From the NCBI GenBank assembly GCA_020725885.1, contig DYEA01000016.1:1-64000 (forward strand): a stretch of DNA of 64,000 bases. Direction: 5' to 3'. The translations under genes and the position numbers were made by a program. The stretch's first letter is position 1, and the number at the start of each line of letters is the position of its first letter. The notes under the pieces were generated by a model. It worked only from the letters and a program-made list of their open reading frames with translations, was not told the DNA's origin and searched no databases. Origin of the DNA: Slackia sp. (lineage in GTDB: Bacteria; Actinomycetota; Coriobacteriia; Anaerosomatales; Anaerosomataceae). Positions 9,808 to 19,672 of this stretch are shown in pieces.

Positions 9808-11072
9808 TCGAAGCACTCGCGAACGCGTTCCGGATCCCTGATCTCCGCAAGAAGATCCTCTTCACGCTGGGCATCATCGCGGTCTACCGCGTTGGTGCCC
9901 ACATTCCCGTTCCGGGCGTCGACCCTGGGGCCGTCAAGGAAGTGGTGCAGTCGGGCGCCGCGCTCGGCTTGCTGAACCTCTTCGCGGGCGGCGCGTTGGA
10001 AAACTTCGCGATCTTCGCCCTCGGCATCATGCCGTACATCACGGCATCGATCATCATGCAGCTCCTCCAGGCGGTCATCCCGACGCTCGAGCAGTGGGCG
10101 AAAGAAGGCGAGGCCGGACAGCGGAAGATCACGCAGGTCACGCGCTACCTGACGCTCGGCATCGGATTCATGGAGTCGCTCGGTCTGCTCACCATCTTCC
10201 AGGCAGACGTCTCGCAGGGCGGCATCGGGGTCCGGTTCGACTGGCTGACCCGCATCGTCATCGTGATCTCGCTGCTGGCGGGCACGGCGTTCATCATGTG
10301 GCTCGGCGAGCTCATCACGCAGCGTGGCATCGGCAACGGCATGTCGCTTCTGATCTTCGCGAACATCGTCGCGCGGTTCCCCATCACGATCGTCAACGCC
10401 ATGCAGCTGAACGAGTGGTACCTGACCGCGTTCCTGCTCGTGGTGTTCGTGTTCGTGATCGCCGCGGTCGTGTTCATGGAGCGGGGACAGCGCCGGATCC
10501 CGGTGCAGTACGCCAAGCGCGTCATCGGCCGCAAGGTGTACGGCGGCGCCGGCACGTACATCCCGCTCAAGGTCAATGGCGCGAACGTGATCCCGATCAT
10601 CTTCGCGTCTTCGGTGCTCATCTTCCCGGCGACCATCGCGCGCTTCTTCCCGAACGTGAAGTGGCTTGCGTCGGTGGGGAACGCGCTGTCTGAGGGCTGG
10701 CTCCACATCGGGCTGTACGTGCTGTTCATCGTGTTCTTCACGTACTTCTACACCGCGCTCGTGTTCAACCCGATCGAGCTCGCCGACAACCTGCGCAAGA
10801 ACGGCGGGTTCATTCCCGGCGTTCGTCCCGGCAAGCAGACCGCCCAGTACATCGAGAACGTGCTGAACCGGATCACTTTGCCGGGCGCGCTGTTCCTCGC
10901 CGCCATCGCGGTGGGACCGCAGCTCGTGTTCCAGTTCCAGTCCACGGCCTCGCCGCTGCTGCGGGCGTTCGGCGGCACGTCGTTGCTGATCATGGTGGGC
11001 GTCGCGCTTGAGACGATGACGCAGCTCGAGAGCCAACTGAAGATGCGCCACTACGACGGATTCTTCAAGTAG
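9804..11072 (+). CDS. secY: Protein translocase subunit SecY
   Basis: A 422-residue protein with the ten-helix SecY pattern, the channel of the Sec translocon in the cytoplasmic membrane. Family marks are AYRVGAHIPVPGVDP-like (here VYRVGAHIPVPGVDP) in the first periplasmic loop, the GIMPYITASIIMQLL helix 2, LGELITQRGIGNGMSLLIF, and the C-terminal RNGGFIPGVRPGK-like loop (KNGGFIPGVRPGKQTAQYI). The start is GTG, overlapping the rplO stop by four bases. adk follows after 17 bases, the conserved spc-operon order. Confidence 0.97.
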   Translation: MIEALANAFRIPDLRKKILFTLGIIAVYRVGAHIPVPGVDPGAVKEVVQSGAALGLLNLFAGGALENFAIFALGIMPYITASIIMQLLQAVIPTLEQWAKEGEAGQRKITQVTRYLTLGIGFMESLGLLTIFQADVSQGGIGVRFDWLTRIVIVISLLAGTAFIMWLGELITQRGIGNGMSLLIFANIVARFPITIVNAMQLNEWYLTAFLLVVFVFVIAAVVFMERGQRRIPVQYAKRVIGRKVYGGAGTYIPLKVNGANVIPIIFASSVLIFPATIARFFPNVKWLASVGNALSEGWLHIGLYVLFIVFFTYFYTALVFNPIELADNLRKNGGFIPGVRPGKQTAQYIENVLNRITLPGALFLAAIAVGPQLVFQFQSTASPLLRAFGGTSLLIMVGVALETMTQLESQLKMRHYDGFFK

Positions 11073-11089
11073 GGGAAGGGACGGGTGCA

Positions 11090-11743
11090 GTGAACCTCAT
11101 GCTCCTTGGCGCCCCGGGCGCCGGAAAAGGAACGCAGGCGGCGAAGCTGGTGCAGACCTACGGCCTCGCGCACATCTCGACGGGCGACATCCTGCGCGCA
11201 GCGGTCGCGGCGGGCACGCCGCTCGGCATGACGGCGAAGTCGTACATGGACAAAGGCGAGCTGGTTCCCGACCTCGTGGTGATAGGGCTCGTGAAGGCCA
11301 GGCTGCAGGAGCCGGACACGCAGAACGGGTTCATCCTCGACGGGTTCCCCCGGACGGTCGCGCAGGCGGATGCGCTCGACCGGGAGCTGGAGGCGCTCGG
11401 CAAGCAGCTCGACGCCGTCATCAGCATCGAAGTCGACCGCCAGGCGCTCATCGACCGGCTGACGGCTCGCCGCACCTGCAAGCAGTGCGGGGCCATCTTC
11501 AACGTCAGCGCGCAGCCGGAGACTGCCAACGGCGTGTGCCCGTCGTGCGGCGGCGAGCTGTTCCAGCGCGACGACGACACGGTGGAGACGGTGAGCAACC
11601 GGCTGGCCGTGTACGAGCGCTCGACCGCGCCGCTCATCGACTACTACGCTGGGAAGGGTCTGCTGAAGCGGATCGACGGCAACCGCCCGGTCGACGACGT
11701 CTTCAAGCAGATCCAGGGCGCCGTGGAGGGTTCCGCCCGTTGA
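11090..11743 (+). CDS. adk: Adenylate kinase, zinc-lid form
   Basis: Interconverts ATP + AMP and 2 ADP. At 217 residues it is the long bacterial form. It has the P-loop GAPGAGKGTQ (residues 7-16), the DGFPRT motif and a LID domain carrying four cysteines (C130, C133, C150, C153), the zinc-binding Gram-positive type. The start is GTG behind GGGGAAGGGACGGG. The stop overlaps the map ATG by one base. Confidence 0.97.
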   Translation: MNLMLLGAPGAGKGTQAAKLVQTYGLAHISTGDILRAAVAAGTPLGMTAKSYMDKGELVPDLVVIGLVKARLQEPDTQNGFILDGFPRTVAQADALDRELEALGKQLDAVISIEVDRQALIDRLTARRTCKQCGAIFNVSAQPETANGVCPSCGGELFQRDDDTVETVSNRLAVYERSTAPLIDYYAGKGLLKRIDGNRPVDDVFKQIQGAVEGSAR

Positions 11744-12489
11744 TGCTCCTCAAGTCGCCCGCGGAGATCGAGGTGATGCGCGAGGCGGGCCGCATCACCG
11801 CGAGCGCGCTTCGGGTGGTCGGCGAGGCGGTCGTGCCGGGTGTGACGACCGCGCAGCTCGACGAGATCGCAGCCGAGCACATCCGGAAAGAGGGCGGCAA
11901 GCCGGCGTTCCTCGGGTACCGGGGCTTTCCCGCGACGCTGTGCGTATCGGTGAACGACGAGGTCGTGCACGGCATCCCGGGCAAGCGGCGGCTGCGCGAA
12001 GGCGACATCGTCTCGGTGGACTGCGGCGTGGTCGTCGACGGGTACTATGGAGATGCGGCGATGACGTTTCCGGTCGGGCGCGTCTCGGACGAGGCGCGCC
12101 GGCTCATGGACGTCACACGCGACGCGCTGGATGCGGCCATCGCGCGGTGCAGGCCGGGCATGCGGTTGGGCGACGTCGGCAACGCAGTGCAGACGGTGGT
12201 CGAGCGGGCAGGGTTCTCGGTCGTCCGCGAGTACGTGGGGCACGGGATCGGGCGGTCGATGCACGAGGAGCCCCAGGTGCCGAACTTCGGCAGGGCGGGG
12301 ACGGGCATGACGCTCAGGCCGGGGACGGTGCTCGCCATCGAGCCGATGGTGAATGCCGGCGGATATGCGGTCCGGTCGCTCGACGACGGGTGGACGGTCG
12401 TGACCGCCGACGGGAGCCTGTCCGCGCACTTCGAGCACACGGTGGCGATCACGGAGGACGGGCCGTCGATCCTCACGCTTGAACGATGA
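11743..12489 (+). CDS. map: Methionine aminopeptidase, type I
   Basis: Removes the initiator methionine from nascent proteins. The 248-residue chain has the pita-bread metal ligands in order: D in VDCGVVVDG, D in YYGDAAM, H in VGHGIGRSMHEEP, E in VLAIEPMV and E in AHFEHTVAIT. Translation from the ATG overlapping the adk stop (TGATG) gives a compact type Ia enzyme without an N-terminal zinc extension. The adk-map-infA order is the usual one. Confidence 0.96.
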   Translation: MLLKSPAEIEVMREAGRITASALRVVGEAVVPGVTTAQLDEIAAEHIRKEGGKPAFLGYRGFPATLCVSVNDEVVHGIPGKRRLREGDIVSVDCGVVVDGYYGDAAMTFPVGRVSDEARRLMDVTRDALDAAIARCRPGMRLGDVGNAVQTVVERAGFSVVREYVGHGIGRSMHEEPQVPNFGRAGTGMTLRPGTVLAIEPMVNAGGYAVRSLDDGWTVVTADGSLSAHFEHTVAITEDGPSILTLER

Positions 12490-12504
12490 GCACGCGGAAA
12501 CAGG

Positions 12505-12534
12505 TGGACTGAGCCGGCATGACTGGGTTATACT
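12505..12534 (+). promoter_or_regulatory. Putative sigma-70-type promoter for infA
   Basis: TGGACT (12505-12510) and TATACT (12529-12534) are separated by 18 bases and stand 38 bases before the infA TTG. Matches to the TTGACA/TATAAT consensus are four and five of six. It sits in the 83-base map-infA gap, where an internal promoter for the alpha operon would make sense. Confidence 0.5.
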
Positions 12535-12572
12535 TCCCGTTTGCGGCTTCTCGGCAATGAGGAGAGGGTGAG

Positions 12573-12794
12573 TTGGCGAAGCGCGAAGATGCCATAGAGA
12601 TGGAGGGCACGGTCATCGAGCCGCTCCCGAACGCGATGTTCCGGGTCGAGCTCGACAATGGCCACAAGGTCCTGGCACACATCTCTGGCAAGATGCGCAT
12701 GCACTACATCCGCATCCTCCCGGGAGACCGGGTCGTCGTGGAGCTCTCGCCGTACGACCTTACGCGCGGCAGGATCACCTACCGGTACAAGTGA
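12573..12794 (+). CDS. infA: Translation initiation factor IF-1
   Basis: A 73-residue single OB-fold protein that occupies the A site during initiation. [26 protein letters not shown] and the end GRITYRYK are family-typical. The start is TTG, behind GAGGAGAGGG. It lies just after a plausible promoter in the map-infA gap, and a GC hairpin (12809-12825) follows it. Confidence 0.96.
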   Translation: MAKREDAIEMEGTVIEPLPNAMFRVELDNGHKVLAHISGKMRMHYIRILPGDRVVVELSPYDLTRGRITYRYK

Positions 12795-12808
12795 TCGCGT
12801 CGTCCGTG

Positions 12809-12825
12809 CGGGCGGGAGACGCCCG
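12809..12825 (+). other. Hairpin in infA-rpmJ gap
   Basis: CGGGCG (12809-12814) and CGCCCG (12820-12825) flank a five-base loop GGAGA, 14 bases after the infA stop. No U-run follows, so full termination is doubtful; partial attenuation or RNA processing is possible. Confidence 0.35.
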
Positions 12826-12898
12826 GCGGCGTGTCAGGAAAACACTCACCAGCGGCTGGGTGTCGAGATAGAGGAAGCACGTCCCGAAAGGACCATCG

Positions 12899-13012
12899 AT
12901 GAAGGTACGGCCCTCAGTGAAGCGCATATGCGAGAAGTGCAAGGTCATCAAGCGGCACGGCCGCGTCCTGGTGATCTGCGAGAACCCTCGCCACAAGCAG
13001 CGCCAAGGTTAG
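12899..13012 (+). CDS. rpmJ: 50S ribosomal protein L36, zinc form
   Basis: A very short gene of 37 codons plus stop, easily missed. It reads [15 protein letters not shown] and ends NPRHKQRQG. The zinc ligands are C11, C14, C27 and H32, the classic L36 pattern of the 'C+' type. The ATG follows CGAAAGGACC by a few bases, and rpsM starts 13 bases downstream. The infA-rpmJ-rpsM-rpsK-rpsD-rpoA-rplQ order confirms the call. Confidence 0.97.
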   Translation: MKVRPSVKRICEKCKVIKRHGRVLVICENPRHKQRQG

Positions 13013-13025
13013 GTAGGAGGACCAC

Positions 13026-13400
13026 GTGGCACGCATCGAAGGCGTCGACCTCCCGCGCGACAAGCGCATCGAGATCGCACTGACCTACATCTACGGCATC
13101 GGTCTCACGACGAGCCAGAAGATCCTTCGCGAGACCGGCGTCAATCCGGACACGCGCGTACGGAACCTCACCGAAGAAGAGGTGGTCCGGCTTCGCGAGT
13201 ACATCGACCGCAACCTCAAGGTGGAGGGCGACCTGCGTCGCGAGGTCGGCCAGAACATCAAGCGCCTGATGGAGATCGGGTGCTACCGGGGGCTGCGCCA
13301 CCGCAAAGGCCTCCCCGTGCGGGGGCAGCGCACGCACACCAACGCGCGCACCCGCAAGGGTCCCCGCCGTCAGATCGGTGCGAAGAAGAAGGGCAAGTAG
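13026..13400 (+). CDS. rpsM: 30S ribosomal protein S13
   Basis: A 124-residue S13, which bridges the 30S head to the 50S subunit. [25 protein letters not shown] is the family N-terminus, and [25 protein letters not shown] is the tRNA-contacting tail. The start is GTG behind GTAGGAGGACC. rpsK begins three bases after the stop. Confidence 0.97.
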   Translation: MARIEGVDLPRDKRIEIALTYIYGIGLTTSQKILRETGVNPDTRVRNLTEEEVVRLREYIDRNLKVEGDLRREVGQNIKRLMEIGCYRGLRHRKGLPVRGQRTHTNARTRKGPRRQIGAKKKGK

Positions 13401-13403
13401 TCC

Positions 13404-13805
<402 letters not shown>

Positions 13806-13826
13806 TAGTCGGAAGGATCACGAGCT

Positions 13827-14453
13827 ATGGCACGTTACTCAGGGGCGGACTGCAGGCTGTGCCGCCGCGAAGGCGTCAAGCTCTTCTTGAAGGGCGACCG
13901 CTGCTACAGCGACAAGTGCGCCGTCGAGCGCCGGCCGTACGCGCCGGGCATGGCGGGCAAGAAGCGTCCTCGCGACAGCGAATACCGGCTGCAGCTCCGC
14001 GAGAAGCAGAAGGCGAAGCGCATCTACGGCGTTCTGGAGAAGCAGTTCCGCAACTACTACAAGCTGGCCACGCGGATGCCGGGCATCACCGGCGAGAACC
14101 TGTTGAGGCTGCTCGAGACGCGGCTGGACAACGTCGTGTACCGGCTCGGGTTCGCGGCCTCGCGCGACGAGGCGCGGCAGATGGTGCGTCACGGCCACTT
14201 CCTGGTGGACGGCCGTCGGGTCGACATCCCGTCATACCGGGTCAAGGCAGGCCAGACCATCGCCGTCGCGCCGAAGGCCAAGGACTTGAGCGTGATCAAG
14301 GCGGCCCTGATCTCGTCCTCGAAGATGGAGATACCGGGCTGGCTCGAGGTGGACATGGACAAGCTCCAGGGCAAGGTCCTGTCGCTGCCTTCGCGCGAGC
14401 AGATCGACGCACCCGTCCGCGAGCAGCTCATCGTCGAGCTGTACTCGAAGTAA
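13827..14453 (+). CDS. rpsD: 30S ribosomal protein S4, zinc form
   Basis: A 208-residue S4, the primary 16S rRNA binder and, in several bacteria, the alpha-operon repressor. The N-terminus carries four cysteines (C9, C12, C26, C31) that can bind zinc. The S4 RNA-binding domain lies around residues 95-155 ([26 protein letters not shown]). The ATG follows GGAAGGATCACGAGCT. Confidence 0.96.
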   Translation: MARYSGADCRLCRREGVKLFLKGDRCYSDKCAVERRPYAPGMAGKKRPRDSEYRLQLREKQKAKRIYGVLEKQFRNYYKLATRMPGITGENLLRLLETRLDNVVYRLGFAASRDEARQMVRHGHFLVDGRRVDIPSYRVKAGQTIAVAPKAKDLSVIKAALISSSKMEIPGWLEVDMDKLQGKVLSLPSREQIDAPVREQLIVELYSK

Positions 14454-14484
14454 CGGCTTGATCGAAGCCAAGGAGGCTCAATCG

Positions 14485-15423
14485 ATGACAGAGTTCATGA
14501 GGCCCCAGGTGACGGTCGACGTCATCGACGAGCGGACCGCTCGGTACGTCGTCGAGCCGCTGGAGCGCGGATACGGCTACACGCTGGGCAACTCGCTCAG
14601 GCGGGTGCTGCTCTCGTCGCTGCAAGGCGCGGCGGCGACCTCGATCCGTATCGAGGGCGTCCAGCACGAGTTCGCGACGATCGACGGCGTCCGCGAGGAC
14701 GTCACGGACATCGTGCTGAACGTCAAGGGGCTGGTCTTCCGCTCCACCGGTATCGGCGAGGGCGAAGGCGTCGCGACGCTCGACGCGAGCGGCCCGGCGG
14801 TGGTCACCGGGGCCGACCTGAAGGTCCCTGCGGAGTTCGAGCTCGTCAACCCGGAGCACCCGATCGCGACGCTGGAGAAGGGCGCCCGCCTCGAGATGAG
14901 CATCCGCGTCGGCACCGGCCGCGGATACGTCAGCGCCGACCGCAACAAGCGGCCCGACGACGCCATCGGCGTCATCACCGTCGACTCGCTGTTCAGCCCG
15001 GTGACGCGGTGCGCGTACGTCGTCGAGAACACGCGCGTCGGCCAGCGCACCGACTACGACAGGCTCATCCTCGAGGTGGAGACGAACGGCGCGATGGACC
15101 CTGCGGACGCAGTGGCGAGCGCGGCGCGCATCGTGACCGAGCACATGCAGCTGTTCGTCGAGCAGGCGACCGGCGAGCTTCCTGAGGAGGCCATCTTCTC
15201 CGCTGGCCGGAGCGAGTCCAGCGGCGTGTTGAACTTGCCGATCGAGCAGCTCGACCTGTCCATGCGGTCGTACAACTGCCTCAAGCGCCAGGGTGTGAAC
15301 ACGGTGGGTCAGCTGGTCGCGTGCACGGAGGCGGACCTGTTGAACATCCGGAACTTCGGCGCGAAGTCCATCGAGGAAGTCAAAGACAAGCTGCAGGCCA
15401 TGGGCCTGAGCCTTGCCGGCTAG
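14485..15423 (+). CDS. rpoA: DNA-directed RNA polymerase alpha subunit
   Basis: A 312-residue alpha subunit. The N-terminal assembly domain (residues ~1-230) has the [21 protein letters not shown] dimer helix. A linker of about 20 residues leads to the C-terminal domain with [22 protein letters not shown], which in other species contacts UP elements and activators. The ATG at 14485 follows AAGGAGG by eight bases. An ATG at 14512 is internal and an upstream start at 14458 lacks support. Confidence 0.97.
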   Translation: MTEFMRPQVTVDVIDERTARYVVEPLERGYGYTLGNSLRRVLLSSLQGAAATSIRIEGVQHEFATIDGVREDVTDIVLNVKGLVFRSTGIGEGEGVATLDASGPAVVTGADLKVPAEFELVNPEHPIATLEKGARLEMSIRVGTGRGYVSADRNKRPDDAIGVITVDSLFSPVTRCAYVVENTRVGQRTDYDRLILEVETNGAMDPADAVASAARIVTEHMQLFVEQATGELPEEAIFSAGRSESSGVLNLPIEQLDLSMRSYNCLKRQGVNTVGQLVACTEADLLNIRNFGAKSIEEVKDKLQAMGLSLAG

Positions 15424-15436
15424 GAGTGACCAAGAC

Positions 15437-15790
15437 ATGAGACACGCGAAGAAGGGGCGGAAGCTCGGCACCGACGCCAGCCACACCGAAGCCATGCTTC
15501 GGAGCCTGGCGGCCGCCGTGCTCACCCACGAACGCATCAAGACCACCGAGGCTCGGGCCAAAGAGGTCCGCGAGCTCGTCGACCGGATCATCGGCTGGGG
15601 CAAGCGCGGCGACCTGCACGCTCGGCGCCTCGCGCTGGCCGAGCTCAAGGACCGGGCCCTGGTGCACAAGGTCTTCGCCGAGATCGCGCCGCGGTACGCG
15701 GAGCGGCCGGGCGGCTACACGCGGATCTACCGCATCGGTCCGCGCAAGGGCGACGCCGCCCCCATGGTGATCCTCGAGCTCGTCGACTGA
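15437..15790 (+). CDS. rplQ: 50S ribosomal protein L17
   Basis: A 117-residue L17 starting [24 protein letters not shown], the family's hallmark N-terminus, and ending in a short tail typical of actinobacteria. The ATG at 15437 lies behind TAGGAG. It closes the alpha operon; a 103-base spacer separates it from the ECF transporter genes. Confidence 0.96.
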   Translation: MRHAKKGRKLGTDASHTEAMLRSLAAAVLTHERIKTTEARAKEVRELVDRIIGWGKRGDLHARRLALAELKDRALVHKVFAEIAPRYAERPGGYTRIYRIGPRKGDAAPMVILELVD

Positions 15791-15893
15791 CGCGCTAGGA
15801 CGCCCGGGCCTGCCGGGCGGACGCACGCGTTGCATCTCCGAGGGCCTCGGCACGTCCCGAGGTCCTCGGCGCCTTGTGGGGCAAGGAGCCGAC

Positions 15894-16703
15894 GTGATCG
15901 TTTTCGAAGGAGTCACCTTCTCGTACCAGGACGCGGGGCGGCCCGCGGTCTTCAGCATCGACCTGTTGTTCCGCGACGGCGAGCGCGTCGCCCTCATCGG
16001 TCCGAACGGCTCGGGGAAGTCGACCTTGGCTCTGCTCGCGAACGGCATCCTTGTGCCCTCGGAAGGACGCGTGCTCGTCGATGGCCTGGACACGGCAGAC
16101 GAGCGGGTTCTCGACCGGGTGCGCTCGTCGGTGGGGCTCGTGCTCCAGAATCCGGACAACCAGATCGTCGGGGCCACCGTGGAAGAAGACGTCGCGTTCG
16201 GTCCCGAGAACCTGGCGCTTCCTGCAGAGGAGATCGCGCACCGGGTGCGTGCGGCGATCGACGCCGTCGGCCTTGCTGGGCTCGAGCGCCGGGAGCCGCA
16301 CACGTTGTCGGAAGGGCAGAAGCAGCGCCTCGCGATCGCGGGCGCCCTCGCTATGCGGCCGCAGCACCTCGTGCTCGACGAGCCGACGGCGATGCTGGAC
16401 CCGCTGGGTCGCGCTGAGGTTCTCGACGCGCTAGCGCGGTTCCACGGCGAGGGTCACGGGATGGTGCACATCACGCACGACGCATCCGAGATCGCTCTGT
16501 GCGACCGCGCGGTCGGGCTCCGGGGCGGCCGCGTCGTCTTCGACGGCTCAGTCCGCGACCTGCTGAGCGATGAGGGCGCGATGTCCGAGCTCGGCGTGGA
16601 ACCGGCACCGCTGTGGGAGGTCCGTCGAGCCATCGTCGAGGCAGGAGTGCCCGTTCCGCTGGATGCGGACGCGAGAAGGCTCGTGGAGGTGCTGTCGTGC
16701 TGA
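15894..16703 (+). CDS. ecfA1: ECF transporter ATPase A1 (CbiO-like)
   Basis: An ABC ATPase of the energy-coupling factor module, which drives vitamin or metal uptake together with EcfA2, EcfT and exchangeable S components. The Walker A motif is GPNGSGKST and the Walker B motif LVLDEPTAMLD. The signature reads LSEGQKQRLAIAGALA, with Glu where Gly is most common. The GTG at 15894 lies five bases from AAGGAG and gives 269 residues; a GTG at 15876 upstream is less likely. It overlaps ecfA2 by seven bases. Position after rplQ is conserved in Gram-positive bacteria. Confidence 0.93.
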   Translation: MIVFEGVTFSYQDAGRPAVFSIDLLFRDGERVALIGPNGSGKSTLALLANGILVPSEGRVLVDGLDTADERVLDRVRSSVGLVLQNPDNQIVGATVEEDVAFGPENLALPAEEIAHRVRAAIDAVGLAGLERREPHTLSEGQKQRLAIAGALAMRPQHLVLDEPTAMLDPLGRAEVLDALARFHGEGHGMVHITHDASEIALCDRAVGLRGGRVVFDGSVRDLLSDEGAMSELGVEPAPLWEVRRAIVEAGVPVPLDADARRLVEVLSC

Positions 16704-17518
16704 GCGCGCGCGACATCGCGGTGGCGTACAACCGCGGCACCGTGGCCGAACAGCGCGCGCTCGACGGCGTGAGCCTCGACGTCAGCCGCGGAGAGCTCGT
16801 GGTGCTCGTCGGCGTGACCGGGTCTGGGAAGTCGACGCTGCTCAGAGCGCTGGCCGGGCTGATCGAGCCGGACGCTGGCTCGGTGAGCGTCGACGGCGCG
16901 CCGCTCCCGCGCCCGCCTGCGCGTGCCGTCGGCGTCGTGTTCCAGAACCCCGAACGCCAGCTGTTCGGCGAGACGGTGCTCGAAGACGTGGCGTTCGGGC
17001 CGAAGATGATCGGCCATCCGGATCCTCGCGCGGCGGCGGCTGCTGCGCTGAGGCGCGTCGGGATGGATCCCGAGGAGTTCGGTCCACGGTCGCCGTTCAC
17101 CCTGTCGGGAGGCGAGGCGCGCAAGGTGGCGATAGCCGGCATCATCGCGCTCGAGCCGGCGTTCCTGCTGCTCGACGAGCCGACCGTGGGCTTGGACGCG
17201 GGCGGTCGCCGAGCCGTCGTCGAAGTCGTGGGACGAGAGAGACGCGATCGGGGCGTCGTGATCGTCACGCACCACCCGGACCCGTTCCTTCCGTTGGCTG
17301 ACCGCATCATGGCGCTGCGAGACGGCCGCATCGTCTTCGAGGGAACCGTCGAAGACGCCGTCCGTGCGCCCGCGGCGTACGAGTCGGCCGGCCTGCGGCT
17401 CCCAGACTTGCTCGCCGTGCAGGCAGAAGCGATGGCTCGCGGAGCTCGCGTCGAGCGGGTCGCGACGACTCCTCGCGAGGTGGCGGCTTTCCTGCTCGGC
17501 ACCCGGAGGTGTGGCTGA
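16697..17518 (+). CDS. ecfA2: ECF transporter ATPase A2
   Basis: The second ABC ATPase of the ECF module, 273 residues. The Walker A motif is GVTGSGKST, the signature LSGGEARKVAIAGIIAL and the Walker B motif LLLDEPTVGLD. The LSGGE..KVAIAG form separates it from EcfA1. The GTG at 16697 is inside the end of ecfA1, behind GGAGGT, so the two ATPases are probably made in a coupled 1:1 ratio. Its stop overlaps the ecfT ATG. Confidence 0.93.
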   Translation: MLSARDIAVAYNRGTVAEQRALDGVSLDVSRGELVVLVGVTGSGKSTLLRALAGLIEPDAGSVSVDGAPLPRPPARAVGVVFQNPERQLFGETVLEDVAFGPKMIGHPDPRAAAAAALRRVGMDPEEFGPRSPFTLSGGEARKVAIAGIIALEPAFLLLDEPTVGLDAGGRRAVVEVVGRERRDRGVVIVTHHPDPFLPLADRIMALRDGRIVFEGTVEDAVRAPAAYESAGLRLPDLLAVQAEAMARGARVERVATTPREVAAFLLGTRRCG

Positions 17519-18312
17519 TGCGCGCGCTCAGCATCGGCCAATTCGTCCCGGCCGACTCTTTCGTGCACCGTCTCGACCCTCGCGTGAAGATCGGGGCTGT
17601 CGCGTGCGTGACGCTGGGGCTGTTCGCCGTGCACCGGTTCGAGGCGTTCGCCGTGCTCGCTGCGATGCTGGCAGCGGCTGTGGCCGCGTCGAAGGTGCCG
17701 GTGCGCTCGGTGCTCAGGGGAATCAAGGCCGTGAGCTTCATCCTCGCGATAACCCTCGCTGCTCACTCGTTGCGGTGGGGCGGCCCGCCTGCGGGAGCCG
17801 TCGGAGCGGGACCGCTGTGGGTGGATCCTGCTGGCGCGATGACAGGAGCGTTCTTCGCGGTCCGGATCGTGCTGCTGGTCGTCGGCACGTCCCTGCTCAC
17901 GCTCACGACGAGCCCGGTCGCGCTCGCCGACGGTCTCGAGCGCCTGATGCGGCCGATGTCGGCCCTTGGCGTCCCTGTGGGAGACGTCGCGATGATGCTC
18001 ACCATCGCGCTTCGGTTCATACCGACGACTGCGTACGAAGCCGAGCAGATCATGCTTGCCCAAGCCGCGCGCGGCGCCCGGTTCGATGAAGGCGGGCCCA
18101 TCAAGCGGGCCCGTGCGCTGGTGCCGGTCCTCGTGCCGCTGTTCGTCAACCTCTTCAGGCGAGCCGACGAGCTCGCCATCGCGATGGAGGCGCGGTGCTA
18201 CGTGAGCGGGCGGCGTCGCACACGGATGCACGAGCTTGTCATGCGGCCCGCGGACTGGGTCGTGCTCGGAGGGTGGGCGGTCGCGTGTCTTGTCTTGGCA
18301 GTCATGATGTGA
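17518..18312 (+). CDS. ecfT: ECF transporter transmembrane protein T
   Basis: A 264-residue membrane protein with about five to six hydrophobic segments. It joins the two ATPases to S components through the cytoplasmic coupling helices ending in Ala-Arg motifs (AARGARFD and MEARCYV, both visible). The ATG overlaps the ecfA2 stop and lies seven bases from GGAGGT. No S-component gene is adjacent, so this is a shared (group II) module whose substrate cannot be told from this window. Confidence 0.92.
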   Translation: MRALSIGQFVPADSFVHRLDPRVKIGAVACVTLGLFAVHRFEAFAVLAAMLAAAVAASKVPVRSVLRGIKAVSFILAITLAAHSLRWGGPPAGAVGAGPLWVDPAGAMTGAFFAVRIVLLVVGTSLLTLTTSPVALADGLERLMRPMSALGVPVGDVAMMLTIALRFIPTTAYEAEQIMLAQAARGARFDEGGPIKRARALVPVLVPLFVNLFRRADELAIAMEARCYVSGRRRTRMHELVMRPADWVVLGGWAVACLVLAVMM

Positions 18313-18322
18313 GGTGATGGCG

Positions 18323-19099
18323 GTGGTCGAGAGGGCAGTAGCGCTCCGCGTCTCGTACGACGGCGCCGGCTTCGCCGGCTTCGCACGGCAGCCCGGTCTG
18401 CGCACCGTGCAAGGCGATCTCGAGCAGGCACTGGCGACGATCCTCCGGCGACCGGTCGACACCGTGGGCGCGGGCCGGACGGATGCCGGCGTGCATGCGC
18501 TCGGTCAGGTTGTGAGCTTCCCGGAGACGGGCCTGGAGCCGGCCCTGGAGGCGCTCGTGCGTTCCTTGAACGCGCTGACCGGTGACGACCTGGTCGTGCA
18601 GTCGGCGTCGTACGCGGAGCCGGGCTTCAGCGCGCGACGCTCGGCGACGGCGCGCGAATACCGGTACCACCTCGTGCCGGGTCCCGTCCCGCCGCTGTTC
18701 AACCGCAAGACCGCCTGGTGGGTGCGTCGCGCCCTCGACCTTGAGGCGATGCGCGAGGCCGCAGGGTTCCTCATCGGCGAGCACGACTTCGCCGCGTTCT
18801 GCGTGAAGGAGTCTGCCGCCGAAGGACCGACGAGCCGCCGCGTGGACACCGTGGAGATCGTGCCGGCCCGTGAGATGGGGGAGCACCTCATCGTCGTGCG
18901 CGTGGTCGGCAACGCGTTCCTGCACTCGATGGTTCGGATCATCGTGGGCTCGCTTGCAGAGGTGGGCGCCGGGCGGCGCGACCCGGAATGGATCGAGCAG
19001 GCGCTGCGTTCCCGCGACAGAGCGCAGGCCGGCCCGACGGCGCCGCCGCACGGGCTGACGCTCTGGCACGTCACGTACCCTGACGAATGCTGGCTATGA
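18323..19099 (+). CDS. truA: tRNA pseudouridine synthase A
   Basis: Makes pseudouridine at positions 38-40 of tRNA anticodon stems. The catalytic aspartate is in GAGRTDAGVHA (D54). The chain also has VSYDGAGFAGFARQP at the N-terminus and RRSATAREYRYH. The GTG at 18323 has a six-base gap from GAGGTG; an ATG two codons upstream at 18317 overlaps that site and remains possible. Position between ecfT and rplM matches Gram-positive genomes. Confidence 0.93.
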   Translation: MVERAVALRVSYDGAGFAGFARQPGLRTVQGDLEQALATILRRPVDTVGAGRTDAGVHALGQVVSFPETGLEPALEALVRSLNALTGDDLVVQSASYAEPGFSARRSATAREYRYHLVPGPVPPLFNRKTAWWVRRALDLEAMREAAGFLIGEHDFAAFCVKESAAEGPTSRRVDTVEIVPAREMGEHLIVVRVVGNAFLHSMVRIIVGSLAEVGAGRRDPEWIEQALRSRDRAQAGPTAPPHGLTLWHVTYPDECWL

Positions 19100-19133
19100 C
19101 TGCTCGGCTGATGGATACGCCCGGCGGCGTTTG

Positions 19134-19162
19134 TTGACACCCGCGCGACCGCCGGATAAAGT
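19134..19162 (+). promoter_or_regulatory. Promoter for rplM-rpsI
   Basis: A perfect TTGACA (19134-19139) and TAAAGT (19157-19162) are 17 bases apart, placing a transcription start near 19170, about 65 bases before rplM. It lies in the 135-base truA-rplM gap. This is the best sigma-A-like promoter in the first 20 kb. Confidence 0.7.
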
Positions 19163-19234
19163 GTACGGGTTCGCTTCATGAGCCCCGTGGAACTTGTGAA
19201 GAGGACTGCGCAGTCGTTGATCGTGGAGGACCAT

Positions 19235-19669
19235 GTGAAGACCTACTACGCCAAGCCGGGCGAGGTCGAGCGCGAGTGGCTGGTCGTCGACGCCACTGAC
19301 ATCCCGCTCGGCCGGCTCGCCAGCGAAGTCGCCTCCATTCTCCGAGGCAAGCACAAGCCGCAGTACACGCCGCACGTGGACGTCGGCGATTTCGTGATCG
19401 TCGTCAATGCCGACAAGGTCAAGCTCACCGGCAAGAAGTCGCAGGACAAGCGGATCTTCCGCCACTCCGGCTTCCCGGGCGGCCTGAAGTCGGTCGCGGT
19501 CGGCGAGCTGCTTGCGAAGCGGCCCGAGCGCGTGGTCGAGCGCGCCGTCAAAGGGATGCTGCCCAAGAACACGCTCGGCCGCGCCATGGGCAAGAAGCTG
19601 AAGGTGTACGCAGGCCCGGACCACCCGCATCAGGCGCAGAAGCCGCGGCAGATCACCCTGGAGGTCTAA
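19235..19669 (+). CDS. rplM: 50S ribosomal protein L13
   Basis: A 144-residue L13, normal length, with [35 protein letters not shown] and [16 protein letters not shown]. The GTG at 19235 follows TGGAGGA by four to five bases and gives the family N-terminus [11 protein letters not shown]; an in-frame ATG at 19178 would add an unrelated extension. It is cotranscribed with rpsI, three bases downstream, from the promoter at 19134-19162. Confidence 0.96.
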   Translation: MKTYYAKPGEVEREWLVVDATDIPLGRLASEVASILRGKHKPQYTPHVDVGDFVIVVNADKVKLTGKKSQDKRIFRHSGFPGGLKSVAVGELLAKRPERVVERAVKGMLPKNTLGRAMGKKLKVYAGPDHPHQAQKPRQITLEV

Positions 19670-19672
19670 CGG

